NCBI RefSeq assembly: GCF_002968575.1
Contig: NZ_PVBM01000036.1
Coordinates: 1-32,418, forward strand
DNA length: 32,418 bases
Direction: 5' to 3'
Source: Neorhizobium huautlense
Lineage (GTDB): Bacteria; Pseudomonadota; Alphaproteobacteria; Rhizobiales; Rhizobiaceae
This document shows, one piece after another, positions 19,247 to 26,836 of this stretch. Position 1 is the stretch's first letter; each line of letters starts with the position of its first letter. A model generated the notes under the pieces. The model searched no databases. It was not told the origin of the DNA and saw nothing but the letters and a program-made list of their open reading frames with translations. The position numbers and the translations under genes are program-made.

Positions 19247-19258
19247 TTCAGCAGCCTC

Positions 19259-20245
19259 CTATTCCAGCCGAATGCGCGGATCGACCAGCGCCAGCAGGAT
19301 GTCGCTGATGAGGGAGCCAATCAGCGTGAGCGCACAGATCAGGAGCACGAAGGCACCGGCGAGATACATGTCCTGCGCCATCAGCGACTGCAGCAGCAGC
19401 GGCGCCGCCGTCGGCAGGTTGAGCACGATCGCCACGACCACTGAGCCGGAAATGAGGTTCGGCAGAAGCCAGGCAATGGTCGAGATGAACGGGTTAAGCG
19501 CGATCCGGAGCGGATATTTCACCAGTAGCCGGAATTCCGAGAGGCCCTTCGCGCGTGCGGTTGTCACGTAGGGCTTCGGCAGCTCATCCAGCATGTTGGC
19601 GCGCATCACGCGGATGAGGCTGGCGGTCGAGGACACGGCCAGGATCGCCACCGGCAGCCACAAATGCGTCAGCAGGTCGTACATCTTGCCGATGCTCCAT
19701 GGCGCAGTCTCGTATTGCGAGGAGAAAAGGCCCCCGACATCCTGCCCGAACTCGACCGCGGCGACATACATCAACACCAGCGCCAGCAGGAAGGATGGGA
19801 TGGAGAGTCCGAAAAAGGTGAAGGCCGTGAAAGCATAGTCACCGATCGAATATTTTTTGACGGCGGAATAGACGCCGATCGGCAAGGCGAGAGCCCAGGT
19901 GGCGATCAGGCTTGCGAGAGCAAGCACGAGCGTAAGCGCCATGCGCTCCCAGATCAGTCCCGAGACCGGCTGCTGCCATTCAAACGAGATGCCGAAATCG
20001 CCATGCGTGACAATGCCCCAGACCCACTTGAGATACTGTACCAGCATCGGCTGATCGAGGCCGAAACGCTCACGCAGCTGTGCGGCGGTGTTCTGGTCGA
20101 CCACCTCGTTGGACGACGCGAGGGTGGCAATATAGGTGGTGACGAAGTCGCCCGGCGGGAGCTGGATCAGCACGAAGGCGAGAAAACTCACCGCGAACAG
20201 TGATGGGATCATCCAGAAGAGTCGTTTGACGATGAATTTCAGCAT
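19259..20245 (-). CDS. ABC importer permease, DppB/OppB type
   Basis: A 328-aa inner-membrane permease with the DppB opening MLKFIVKRLFWMIPSLFAVSF, a periplasmic part containing LRERFGLDQPMLVQYLKW and GDFGISFEW, five more helices and the EAA-type loop KPYVTTARAKGLSEFRLLVK. The ATG at 20245 gives this canonical start; a far upstream ATG (20419) lies in the solute-binding-protein gene and was rejected. The ribosome-binding site is weak. It is 122 bp downstream of the solute-binding protein, with a strong hairpin between them, so its level is probably lower than that of the binding protein. Confidence 0.94.
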   Translation of the reverse strand: MLKFIVKRLFWMIPSLFAVSFLAFVLIQLPPGDFVTTYIATLASSNEVVDQNTAAQLRERFGLDQPMLVQYLKWVWGIVTHGDFGISFEWQQPVSGLIWERMALTLVLALASLIATWALALPIGVYSAVKKYSIGDYAFTAFTFFGLSIPSFLLALVLMYVAAVEFGQDVGGLFSSQYETAPWSIGKMYDLLTHLWLPVAILAVSSTASLIRVMRANMLDELPKPYVTTARAKGLSEFRLLVKYPLRIALNPFISTIAWLLPNLISGSVVVAIVLNLPTAAPLLLQSLMAQDMYLAGAFVLLICALTLIGSLISDILLALVDPRIRLE

Positions 20246-20329
20246 GGAAATGCTCGCAATTCGGGTTGCATGACGCGCCGCTGCGAACCGTAAGGCTCGC
20301 CCAAGGTCTTGCAACGGGACTGGGAGAAA

Positions 20330-20355
20330 GTGCCGCCGCAGCGAGTCGGCGGCAC
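20330..20355 (-). terminator. intercistronic hairpin after the solute-binding-protein gene (attenuator or mRNA stabiliser)
   Basis: A perfect 9-bp GC-rich stem GTGCCGCCG/CGGCGGCAC with an 8-nt loop begins 12 bp after the stop of the binding-protein gene. On the minus strand it is followed by TTTCT. This is the usual place for a partial terminator or 3' stabiliser that makes the binding protein more abundant than the permeases. Confidence 0.65.
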
Positions 20356-20367
20356 CGACGAGGCAAA

Positions 20368-22317
20368 TCAGCTCGTGAAGGTGAACTGCTGCGGGAGGGC
20401 AGGACCGGGATTTGGCCATGACCAGCTATCGGGCTGCTTTTCCGGCACATTGCGCAGGTTGTTGCGAATGACGCCGAAGCCGCCGACCGCAAGGCAGACG
20501 CCGATGGTCTCGAAATCTTCCGCCGCGAGGTCGAAGATCTGCTTCATGATCGCGCCGCGCTTGTCGAGATCGGCCGTTGACCGCGCCTCGTCGAAAAGCT
20601 TCATGCGCTTCTTCTGGCTTTCCGGAGGTTCCTCGCCCTTCTGGCCGTTGGACGTATACCAGAGCGTCCACGGAATTGCGTAACGCGAACCCTGCGGATG
20701 GAAGGCAAAGTAATCACGCGGGTCAAGCATCGGGTCGAGGCCGCCGGGACCTGGCCAGACCTGCGCGTCATGGGCATTGTCGTCGCCGCGGGTGTAGTAG
20801 AGCGCCCGCTCGATGGTATTGACCTTCATGTCAATGCCGATTTGCGCCCAATGGGCCTTCACAAGCTCCAGCACGTCGACCAGGTCCGGGTAGAGCGTCG
20901 GAATAACGTCGACCGCGAAGAAGACAGGCTGACCGTCCGGGCGCAACCGAATGCCGCTGCCGTTCTTCTTGTCGAAGCCAGCCTTGTCCAGCATGGCATT
21001 GGCCTTGTCGGGATCGTATTCCGTAAACTGCCGCCCCAGCTTCTCGTGATGCCAGGGATGCCCAGGGCGCGGGCCGGTCTGATAACCTTCGCTCTGGCCG
21101 AAATAGATGATGTCGATGATCTCCTGCCGGTTGATGCCGATCGAGAGAGCCTGACGGAAGGACTTGTCAGCGAACATCTTTCGCATCGCCGGGTCCTTGT
21201 GGGTCATGTTCAGGTAGAGCTGGCACTGCTGCGCCGCGGACGGGACGAGCTGCAGTAGCCGGTAGTCGCCTTTCTGCATGTTCTGCGACAGAGTAGGCTT
21301 GTTGGCGAGCGTGCTGATATGGCGCTCCTGTATGTCGATCTTGCCGGAGATGACGTTCAGCATCAGCGACTCGACGTCCTGCGAAATGCCGAAGTTGATC
21401 TCGTCGACATAAGGAAGCTGATTGCCCTCGGTGTCGACCTGCCAGAAGTAGGGATTGCGGACCATGAGCACCCGCGTGGCGCCGCCGGAATAGGCTTCTT
21501 TGACGATCCAGGGGTCGAGCGTCGGCTTGTCGACGTTACCCCAGCGCGACGGAATTTCGATGTCGCCGCATTTGGCGCGGAAAAGCTCCGTCCAGCTCGA
21601 TACGCCCGCCGCCTTCACGTCGGCGTCGAGGTTCGGATTGTATTTCGGCAGGAACTTGCTGCAGTAGTGCTTGGCAAAGAGCGTCGGATGCTGCCCAAGA
21701 GGGGTAGCCAGGTTTTCCAGATAGAGCGCGTTCGCGGCGGCGAAAGTGAACTTGACGGTATAGTCGTCAACCTTTTCGACGGTGACCGGCTTGCCGGCAA
21801 CGGAAATCTGGGCCGGCGTCGCGCTGTAGAGCTCCTTGTTTTTGACCACATCCTCAATGGCGAAGACGACATCATCGGCGGTGAAGGGGTGGCCATCGGA
21901 CCACTTAGCACCCTTCAGCAGATGGAACGTGAACTGGGTTGCGTCAGCACTGACCTCCCATTTCTCGGCAAGATTGGGCAGGACCTGGGTGAAATCCATG
22001 TTCCAGCGCACGAGCCCCTGGTTGCCGACCATGCGCAGGATGCCATTGTGGTCGGATGAGCCGCGCAGACCGCGCCGCAACGTGCCGCCGTAGGTGCCGA
22101 TCTTCTCGAACGGCTTTATCACCAGCGGGTTCTGCGGCAGGCGCTCGGCCAGCGGCGGCAGCTTGCCGTCCTTTACGAGCGCTGCCAGTTGCGGCGCTTC
22201 TTTTCCGGTTGCCGCCTTTGCGCCGGTGCCGGCAACGGAAAGAGCAACAGCTCCACCCACGCCTGCCAGGAATGTCCGGCGGGTCACACCGGCAGAAATG
22301 AAATTGTCGTCGTGCAT
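20368..22317 (-). CDS. Tat-exported solute-binding protein, dipeptide/oligosaccharide class (SBP family 5)
   Basis: A 649-aa periplasmic binding protein of the DppA/OppA family. A twin-arginine signal (TRRTFLAG, Arg13-Arg14) is followed by a hydrophobic core and a likely cleavage after AKA (~36). The mature part has the family blocks ITRK-like KWEVSADATQFTFHLLKGAKWSDG, GHPFTADDVVF and a C-terminal lobe. At ~610 mature residues it is longer than DppA and similar in class to AgpA, the rhizobial alpha-galactoside binder, so a sugar or sugar-acid ligand is as likely as a peptide. GGAGGAG precedes the ATG; a longer frame from 22386 was rejected. It heads the left arm of the divergent cluster. Confidence 0.93.
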   Translation of the reverse strand: MHDDNFISAGVTRRTFLAGVGGAVALSVAGTGAKAATGKEAPQLAALVKDGKLPPLAERLPQNPLVIKPFEKIGTYGGTLRRGLRGSSDHNGILRMVGNQGLVRWNMDFTQVLPNLAEKWEVSADATQFTFHLLKGAKWSDGHPFTADDVVFAIEDVVKNKELYSATPAQISVAGKPVTVEKVDDYTVKFTFAAANALYLENLATPLGQHPTLFAKHYCSKFLPKYNPNLDADVKAAGVSSWTELFRAKCGDIEIPSRWGNVDKPTLDPWIVKEAYSGGATRVLMVRNPYFWQVDTEGNQLPYVDEINFGISQDVESLMLNVISGKIDIQERHISTLANKPTLSQNMQKGDYRLLQLVPSAAQQCQLYLNMTHKDPAMRKMFADKSFRQALSIGINRQEIIDIIYFGQSEGYQTGPRPGHPWHHEKLGRQFTEYDPDKANAMLDKAGFDKKNGSGIRLRPDGQPVFFAVDVIPTLYPDLVDVLELVKAHWAQIGIDMKVNTIERALYYTRGDDNAHDAQVWPGPGGLDPMLDPRDYFAFHPQGSRYAIPWTLWYTSNGQKGEEPPESQKKRMKLFDEARSTADLDKRGAIMKQIFDLAAEDFETIGVCLAVGGFGVIRNNLRNVPEKQPDSWSWPNPGPALPQQFTFTS

Positions 22318-22415
22318 CTGATCTCCTCCCAATCCATACCGAGCTTCTCCTCGGGCCGTCCCGCCCGAGCGGCCTCCCAGCCGCAACGCCTCGGACCTCC
22401 ATCCGATCGCCTCGG

Positions 22416-22444
22416 ACCATAAGCCGCTTTTCAGATGATTACAA
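22416..22444 (-). promoter_or_regulatory. probable promoter of the left (transport) arm
   Basis: On the minus strand TTGTAA (22439-22444) and TATGGT (22416-22421) are separated by exactly 17 bp, a fair sigma-70 match. It is about 100 bp upstream of the binding-protein start. The -35 ends 3 bp from the -35 of the opposite promoter. Confidence 0.5.
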
Positions 22445-22464
22445 GTATTGACAGATTTTTACAG
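22439..22464. repeat. tandem TT(A/G)ACA(G) elements at roughly 10-bp spacing between divergent promoters
   Basis: Three similar blocks lie in a row: TTACAAG (22439), TTGACAG (22448) and TTACAG (22459). Within them ACAGATT is repeated exactly 10 bp apart (22451 and 22461), putting copies on the same face of the helix. They overlap both -35 elements, the expected place for the cluster's GntR regulator to bind. Binding is inferred. Confidence 0.45.
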
Positions 22465-22476
22465 ATTGCATAGCTG
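22448..22476 (+). promoter_or_regulatory. probable promoter of the right (enzyme) arm
   Basis: A perfect -35 TTGACA (22448-22453) is followed after 17 bp by a poor -10, TAGCTG (22471-22476), or a slightly earlier CATAGC. A good -35 with a weak -10 suits a regulated promoter. It lies 36 bp upstream of the first start codon. Confidence 0.5.
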
Positions 22477-22511
22477 TACGGCAAAAGACCAGGTCCGATA
22501 GGAAGACAGGA

Positions 22512-23225
22512 ATGACGTTCACCGAGGAAGCGCTCGAGAAGCTGAAGGCCGTTTCGACGGCCACGTTGACGACCGTGCTGTTGAAACGCGGACTTCGAAA
22601 CGTATTCATTCGCGGCGTTCACAAGATCAACCCGGACGCTCCGCGGCTGGTGGGGCCGGCTTTCACCTTGCGGTACATTCCGGCTCGGGAGGATATCGAC
22701 ACTATCGGCGTCTTTGCCGACCGCGCCCATCCGCAGCGACGTGCGATAGAAGAATGTCCGCCCGGCCATGTTCTCGTGATGGATAGCCGAAAGGACCCGT
22801 CAGCCGCTTCCGCCGGCGGTATCTTGGTGACCCGGCTCCACATGCGCGGCGTCGCAGGCGTCGTGACCGACGGCGGCTTCCGCGACACACCCGACATCGC
22901 GAAACTGCCGTTTGCCGCCTATCATTCCGCACCTTCTGCTCCCACCAATCTCATCCGCCACCACGCACTGGATATCAATCAGCCGATCGGCTGCGGCGAC
23001 GTGCCCGTCTATCCCGGAGATATCATCGTCGGAGACGACGAGGGCGTGGTTGTCATTCCGGCGGACATGGCGCAAGAGATCGCCGACGAGGCTTTCGAGC
23101 AGACGGTTTTCGAGGATTTTGTGGAGGACCGCGTAAAGGCGGGACGAGGCATTTTCGGTCTCTATCCGCCCGGCCCCGAAGCCGAAGCCGAATTCCGCGA
23201 TTGGAGACGTGAGAAGGGACGTTGA
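22512..23225 (+). CDS. RraA/HMG-aldolase-like protein (probable class II keto-acid aldolase)
   Basis: A 237-aa protein of the RraA-like fold. The aldolase signature is present: Gly102-Gly103 (SAGGILVTRLHMRG), then Arg124-Asp125 (DGGFRD), the pair that in HMG/CHA aldolases binds pyruvate enolate and metal. It also has the C-terminal GDDEGVVVIP block. True RNase E inhibitors of this fold are ~160 aa; the longer length, the retained Arg-Asp pair and the catabolic neighbours favour aldolase or decarboxylase activity on a 4-hydroxy-2-oxo acid. AGGAAG sits 6 nt before the ATG. It is first in the right arm, and its TGA shares one base with the next ATG. Annotation as a ribonuclease regulator would be misleading. 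Confidence 0.82.
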   Translation: MTFTEEALEKLKAVSTATLTTVLLKRGLRNVFIRGVHKINPDAPRLVGPAFTLRYIPAREDIDTIGVFADRAHPQRRAIEECPPGHVLVMDSRKDPSAASAGGILVTRLHMRGVAGVVTDGGFRDTPDIAKLPFAAYHSAPSAPTNLIRHHALDINQPIGCGDVPVYPGDIIVGDDEGVVVIPADMAQEIADEAFEQTVFEDFVEDRVKAGRGIFGLYPPGPEAEAEFRDWRREKGR

Positions 23226-23944
23226 TGGAGCAGCCAGACGTGATAGCGGCGGCGAAAGCTGAACCTCGTTTCAGCGACATCATCTACGAGAAGATCGTGG
23301 GAATGATCGCCGACGGCCGCTTTCCCGTCAACGAACGGCTGCCATCGGAGCCAAATCTGGCCATCCTCCTCGGTGCATCGAGACCTGTCGTACGCGAGGC
23401 TTTGGAGCGACTAAGGGCGGACCAGCTGATAGTCTCGCGGAAGGGATCGGGCTCCTATGTACGCCAGAGACCAGACTCGTCGGTTCTCAAACAGGTTCCC
23501 GTCGGATCACTTGCGGATGTGCAGCGGTTCTTCGAGTTCCGGGCCGGCCTGGAGGCGGAGGCCGCGGAACTGGCGGCCCGCAACTGGCAGCCTCACGACA
23601 AGATCCGCATCACCGCAGCGTTGAAGGCGCTCGAACATTGTCTCGAGGTCGGTGAGCTTGGAGCGGAAGAGGACCAGGCGCTGCATGACGCGATCGCGAT
23701 GGCGACCGGCAATCAGTTCCACACCATCGTGAGGGAATGGTTCAAGCCGCATTTCGCCATCGGCATGTCCGTCACGCGCAGTCTCAGCCTGAAACGAACT
23801 CCACTGCATGTCCGCAACGTCCAGGACGAGCATACGGCAATCGTGGAGGCCATCCTGGCCCGAAACGAAGTGGAAGCACACGACGCGATGAAGACGCACA
23901 TCCTGAACGCACGCGCCCGCATGTTCCAGGGCGTGGGAGGATAG
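23225..23944 (+). CDS. GntR-family regulator, FadR (FCD) subgroup
   Basis: A 239-aa regulator. The winged helix-turn-helix (~18-83) reads RLPSEPNLAILLGASRPVVREALERL with the wing SRKGSGSYV. The all-helical FCD ligand domain (~100-230) contains Asp/His residues of the metal-ligand site (QALHDAIAMATGN, DEHTAIVEAI, MKTHI). FCD regulators usually repress catabolic operons and respond to an acidic intermediate. The ATG at 23225 shares its A with the preceding TGA; a TTG one codon earlier is also in frame. Being the second gene of the right arm, it most likely controls the divergent promoters at 22416-22476. Its effector would be a sugar acid or keto acid of the pathway. Confidence 0.92.
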   Translation: MEQPDVIAAAKAEPRFSDIIYEKIVGMIADGRFPVNERLPSEPNLAILLGASRPVVREALERLRADQLIVSRKGSGSYVRQRPDSSVLKQVPVGSLADVQRFFEFRAGLEAEAAELAARNWQPHDKIRITAALKALEHCLEVGELGAEEDQALHDAIAMATGNQFHTIVREWFKPHFAIGMSVTRSLSLKRTPLHVRNVQDEHTAIVEAILARNEVEAHDAMKTHILNARARMFQGVGG

Positions 23945-23991
23945 AGGCTGCAACGGGCCGCGGCGCGGGGAGGCGCACGGAGGAGGATGTT

Positions 23992-24825
23992 TTGCAACGG
24001 ATCGCAATGACGGGCGGCTCAGGCCACATCGCCTCGCAGCTCAGGGCTTTTCTCCGCCCTGAATTCGAGCATGTGAGGCTTATTGACCTCCGGCCGCCGA
24101 AGGAGCTCGCTCCGAATGAAAGCTTCTTTGCTGCCGATCTGGCCGATGGCGACGCGATGGTGGCAGCTTTGAAGGATATGGACGGCATCATCCATCTCGG
24201 CGGGATTCCGCGGGAGGCGGCCATCGGCGACATCCTGCGCAGCAACGTGCTCGGCACCTATAATCTCTATCAGGCGGCACGGGAAAACGGCATTGGCCGG
24301 GTGGTCTTCGCGTCGAGCAACCACGCGACCGGCTTTTATCCCCGCACCGATCCCGTCACGCCGCTCGATCCGGCCCGCCCGGACAGCCGTTACGGCCTGT
24401 CGAAATGCTGGGGAGAGCTCGTTGCCGGCCTCTATTACGACACCGCGGGCATCCGAACTCTCTCTATCCGGATCGGCAATGCGGCGCTCTATCCCAACAG
24501 CGAGCGATCAGCTGCAATCTGGATCAGCGCCCGCGATCTGTGGCAACTCGTGAAGATTGGCCTGACCCATCCGGATATTGCCGCTGCGGTCGTCTACGGC
24601 ATGTCGCGCAGCGATGCCGGCTGGTGGCGAGACGAAGTTGCCAAGCGCCTGGGTTACCGGCCGCAGGACAGGGCGCTCGACCATCTACGGATTGAAAGCC
24701 GCCGGACGGAAAACGCGGTCGAAGGCGTCTTTCAGGGCGGCGGTTTTTGCGTGCCCGAGCATGACGGGACGATACGAACGCGTGACAGAAATGGGCTGGT
24801 GGCATGCCTGGAGGTGGCGCTGTGA
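23992..24825 (+). CDS. uronate-dehydrogenase-like NAD(P)-dependent sugar oxidoreductase
   Basis: A 277-aa short-chain dehydrogenase of the extended epimerase type. The Rossmann motif TGGSGHIA occupies 7-14, Ser108-Ser109 lie in SSNHATGFY, and the catalytic Tyr134/Lys138 in RPDSRYGLSK. These blocks match uronate dehydrogenases, which oxidise C1 of galacturonate or glucuronate to an aldarolactone with NAD+. The start is taken as TTG at 23992, because GGAGGAGG lies just upstream and no suitable in-frame ATG gives the complete Rossmann strand; the next ATG (residue 6) would cut it. Its stop overlaps the GTG of the lactonase gene by 4 nt. The pairing of dehydrogenase and lactonase supports a lactone product. 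The exact sugar is uncertain. Confidence 0.88.
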   Translation: MQRIAMTGGSGHIASQLRAFLRPEFEHVRLIDLRPPKELAPNESFFAADLADGDAMVAALKDMDGIIHLGGIPREAAIGDILRSNVLGTYNLYQAARENGIGRVVFASSNHATGFYPRTDPVTPLDPARPDSRYGLSKCWGELVAGLYYDTAGIRTLSIRIGNAALYPNSERSAAIWISARDLWQLVKIGLTHPDIAAAVVYGMSRSDAGWWRDEVAKRLGYRPQDRALDHLRIESRRTENAVEGVFQGGGFCVPEHDGTIRTRDRNGLVACLEVAL

Positions 24826-25700
24826 GCAAAACCAAGATCATCACCCCTCAGGTGAGGCGGGTCATAGACCTGCCCTTGCGGGTCGGAGAGTCTCCCACCT
24901 GGGACGACAGGACCGGCGACCTCTGGTTCGTCGATATTCTTGCCCCCGCGGCACTCTGCCTGCGGGCCAACGGGCGTCTCGACCGTTTCGACATGCCTTT
25001 CAAGATCGGTTGCCTGGCGCTTTGCGAAGGGGACGATATCGCCGTGGCCCTGGAGAACGGCGTTCATCTGCTGAATCCGAAAACGGGCGCGATGAAACTG
25101 CTCTGCAATCCCGATGGCGGACGCCCCGACAGCCGGTTGAATGACGGGAAGATCGGCCCCGACGGCTGCTTCTGGGTCGGCACCCGCGACGAGGCGGTGC
25201 CGCAGACCGGGAATGGCCGTCTTTACCGGGTTATGCCCGACGGCAGCTTTTCGACGATTGCAAATAGCCTATTGACCTCCAACGGCCTCGCCTGGAGCCC
25301 GGATGGCCGAACGATGTATCATTCCGACAGCAGCGGTCTCTTTGCCCAGATCTTCGATTTCGATCCGGCTTTGGGCGTTACCAGCGCACCCAGGCGACTG
25401 CACGATTTCACTCCGGAGGAAGGCCGTCCGGATGGGGCGGCGATGGATGCGGACGGCTTCTATTGGATCGCCGGCGTATTGTCGGGCGGCGTCAACCGGC
25501 TCTCGCCGGAAGGCGATGTGGTCGAAATTTACAAAATACCGGCGAAATCACCCACCATGCCCTGTTTCGGTGGACCGAACCTCGACACGATCTACGTGAC
25601 GACGCTTTCCACCGACAACAACGGCACCTTCGAAAACGGTACGATATTCGCCTTCGAAACCGGGATGCGCGGCACGCCGGTGCATCGCTTCGCGATCTGA
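24822..25700 (+). CDS. SMP-30/gluconolactonase-family lactonase
   Basis: A 292-aa six-bladed beta-propeller hydrolase. Expected metal ligands are Glu23 (GESPTWDD), Asn154 (SNGLAWSPDG) and Asp204 (GRPDGAAMDADG); Asn107-Asp108 (RLNDGK) match the substrate-side Asn of the family. Such enzymes open sugar-acid lactones to the free acid. The start is GTG at 24822, overlapping the upstream TGA (GTGA), behind GGAGGTGG; the in-frame ATG at 24804 lies before that site and is less likely. No signal peptide is seen, so it acts in the cytoplasm on the lactone made by the preceding enzyme. Confidence 0.92.
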   Translation: MSKTKIITPQVRRVIDLPLRVGESPTWDDRTGDLWFVDILAPAALCLRANGRLDRFDMPFKIGCLALCEGDDIAVALENGVHLLNPKTGAMKLLCNPDGGRPDSRLNDGKIGPDGCFWVGTRDEAVPQTGNGRLYRVMPDGSFSTIANSLLTSNGLAWSPDGRTMYHSDSSGLFAQIFDFDPALGVTSAPRRLHDFTPEEGRPDGAAMDADGFYWIAGVLSGGVNRLSPEGDVVEIYKIPAKSPTMPCFGGPNLDTIYVTTLSTDNNGTFENGTIFAFETGMRGTPVHRFAI

Positions 25701-25732
25701 TCCATCATCTCCCCATCTGGAGAGGGAAAACC

Positions 25733-26671
25733 ATGAACATTCGAGAATTCCGCAACGTCCTCACCGGCATCTCCGGCGTGCCTGTTACTGCGTACGGAGA
25801 CGATGGCGAGGTCGATATCAGCACCACCCGCGCGATCTACGCGCGGGTCGCCGCGGCGGGCATCCACAACATCGTGGCAGCGGGCAATACCGGCGAATTT
25901 TATGCCTTGGCCCCAGAAGAGATCAGCCGCGTTGTCGAGGCCGCAGTTGCCGGCGTCGATGGCAAGGCGCCAGTGACTGCGGCTGTCGGCCGTTCGCTCC
26001 GCGAGGCAATCGCCATGGCGAAAACGGCCAGGGATATCGGCGCTTCAGCGGTCATGTCTCATCAACCGGTCGATCCGTTCGCAGCACCGGCGGCACAGAT
26101 AGATTATTTCCGGCGGCTGGCGGAAGCGTCTCCGCTGCCGCTGGTGGCCTATGTACGGGCGGAAGGTTTCGGCCTCGACGACATGCTGCGGCTCGCGAGC
26201 CATCCGAACATCGCGGGCGTGAAGTTCGCCACGACCGACATTCTCCTCCTCTCGCGGTCTGTTGCAGCCGCCGATTCAAGCCATGCACTTTTCGTCTGCG
26301 GACTCGCCGAAAGCTGGGCTCCCGCCTTCACAGCCGCAGGCGCCCGCGGCTTCACATCCGGCCTCGTCAATGTCGCACCGCAGTTTTCGCTCGCCATTCA
26401 CGCGGCTCTCGAGAGAGGCGCCTTTGGCGAGGCGCGCCGGATCATCGATCTCATCGAGCCTTTCGAGCGCATGCGCGCCAAATATCGAAACGGCGCCAAT
26501 GTCACAGTCGTCAAGGAGGCAGTGAGCATCCTGGGAACGCCGGTCGGCGAGGTGCGTCTCCCCGGCCTACCCAGGCTCGATGCCGAAGACAGGGCGAGAC
26601 TTGCCGATCTTCTCGCGAGCTGGTCCGCCGAAACTGACCCGACCAAAGCAGCGGTCGCAGGGACGCACTAG
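25733..26671 (+). CDS. DHDPS/NAL-superfamily class I aldolase or keto-deoxy-sugar-acid dehydratase
   Basis: A 312-aa (beta/alpha)8 enzyme. The Schiff-base lysine is Lys164 (AGVKFATTD), the catalytic tyrosine Tyr140 (LVAYVRAEG) and the pyruvate-carboxylate loop GNTGEF 51-56. The superfamily covers dihydrodipicolinate synthase, N-acetylneuraminate lyase, 2-keto-3-deoxygluconate aldolase and 5-keto-4-deoxyglucarate dehydratase. The operon context excludes lysine synthesis and points to the 2-keto-3-deoxy acid made by the dehydratases. Which of cleavage or dehydration/decarboxylation takes place cannot be decided here. GGAGAGGG precedes the ATG at 25733. It follows the lactonase by 32 bp and ends the right arm. 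Confidence 0.88.
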   Translation: MNIREFRNVLTGISGVPVTAYGDDGEVDISTTRAIYARVAAAGIHNIVAAGNTGEFYALAPEEISRVVEAAVAGVDGKAPVTAAVGRSLREAIAMAKTARDIGASAVMSHQPVDPFAAPAAQIDYFRRLAEASPLPLVAYVRAEGFGLDDMLRLASHPNIAGVKFATTDILLLSRSVAAADSSHALFVCGLAESWAPAFTAAGARGFTSGLVNVAPQFSLAIHAALERGAFGEARRIIDLIEPFERMRAKYRNGANVTVVKEAVSILGTPVGEVRLPGLPRLDAEDRARLADLLASWSAETDPTKAAVAGTH

Positions 26672-26715
26672 ACAAGGCCGGCCGATTGGGCACGTTTCGA
26701 CAGGATTGCAATCTG

Positions 26716-26740
26716 CGAACCGCTTGACGCATCTCACGTT
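26716..26740 (+). promoter_or_regulatory. weak EcfG-type promoter match upstream of the GGDEF-EAL gene
   Basis: CGAAC (26716-26720), 16 bp, CGTT (26737-26740). It differs from the GGAAC-N16-CGTT consensus by one base. A start here would give a leader of about 90 nt that contains the hairpin at 26808-26836. Without the stronger neighbours (28657-28727, 32062-32086) it would not be listed. Confidence 0.3.
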
Positions 26741-26807
26741 TGCGCCCGAGCCTGCCGGACTCCAAGAGTTGCAGCGTATCAGTAACGCATCCTTTAGTGT
26801 CGCCTGA

Positions 26808-26836
26808 TAATACTCCGGGCGTACGGAGGAGTGTTA
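26808..26836 (+). promoter_or_regulatory. hairpin that can occlude the ribosome-binding site of the GGDEF-EAL gene
   Basis: TAATACTCC (26808-26816) can pair with GGAGTGTTA (26828-26836), a 9-bp stem with one G-U pair and an 11-nt loop. The 3' strand includes most of the Shine-Dalgarno GGAGGAG and the first base of the ATG. An alternative 5-bp pairing (CTCCG/CGGAG, 26813-26817 with 26824-26828) also covers it. This suggests translational control. Confidence 0.5.
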
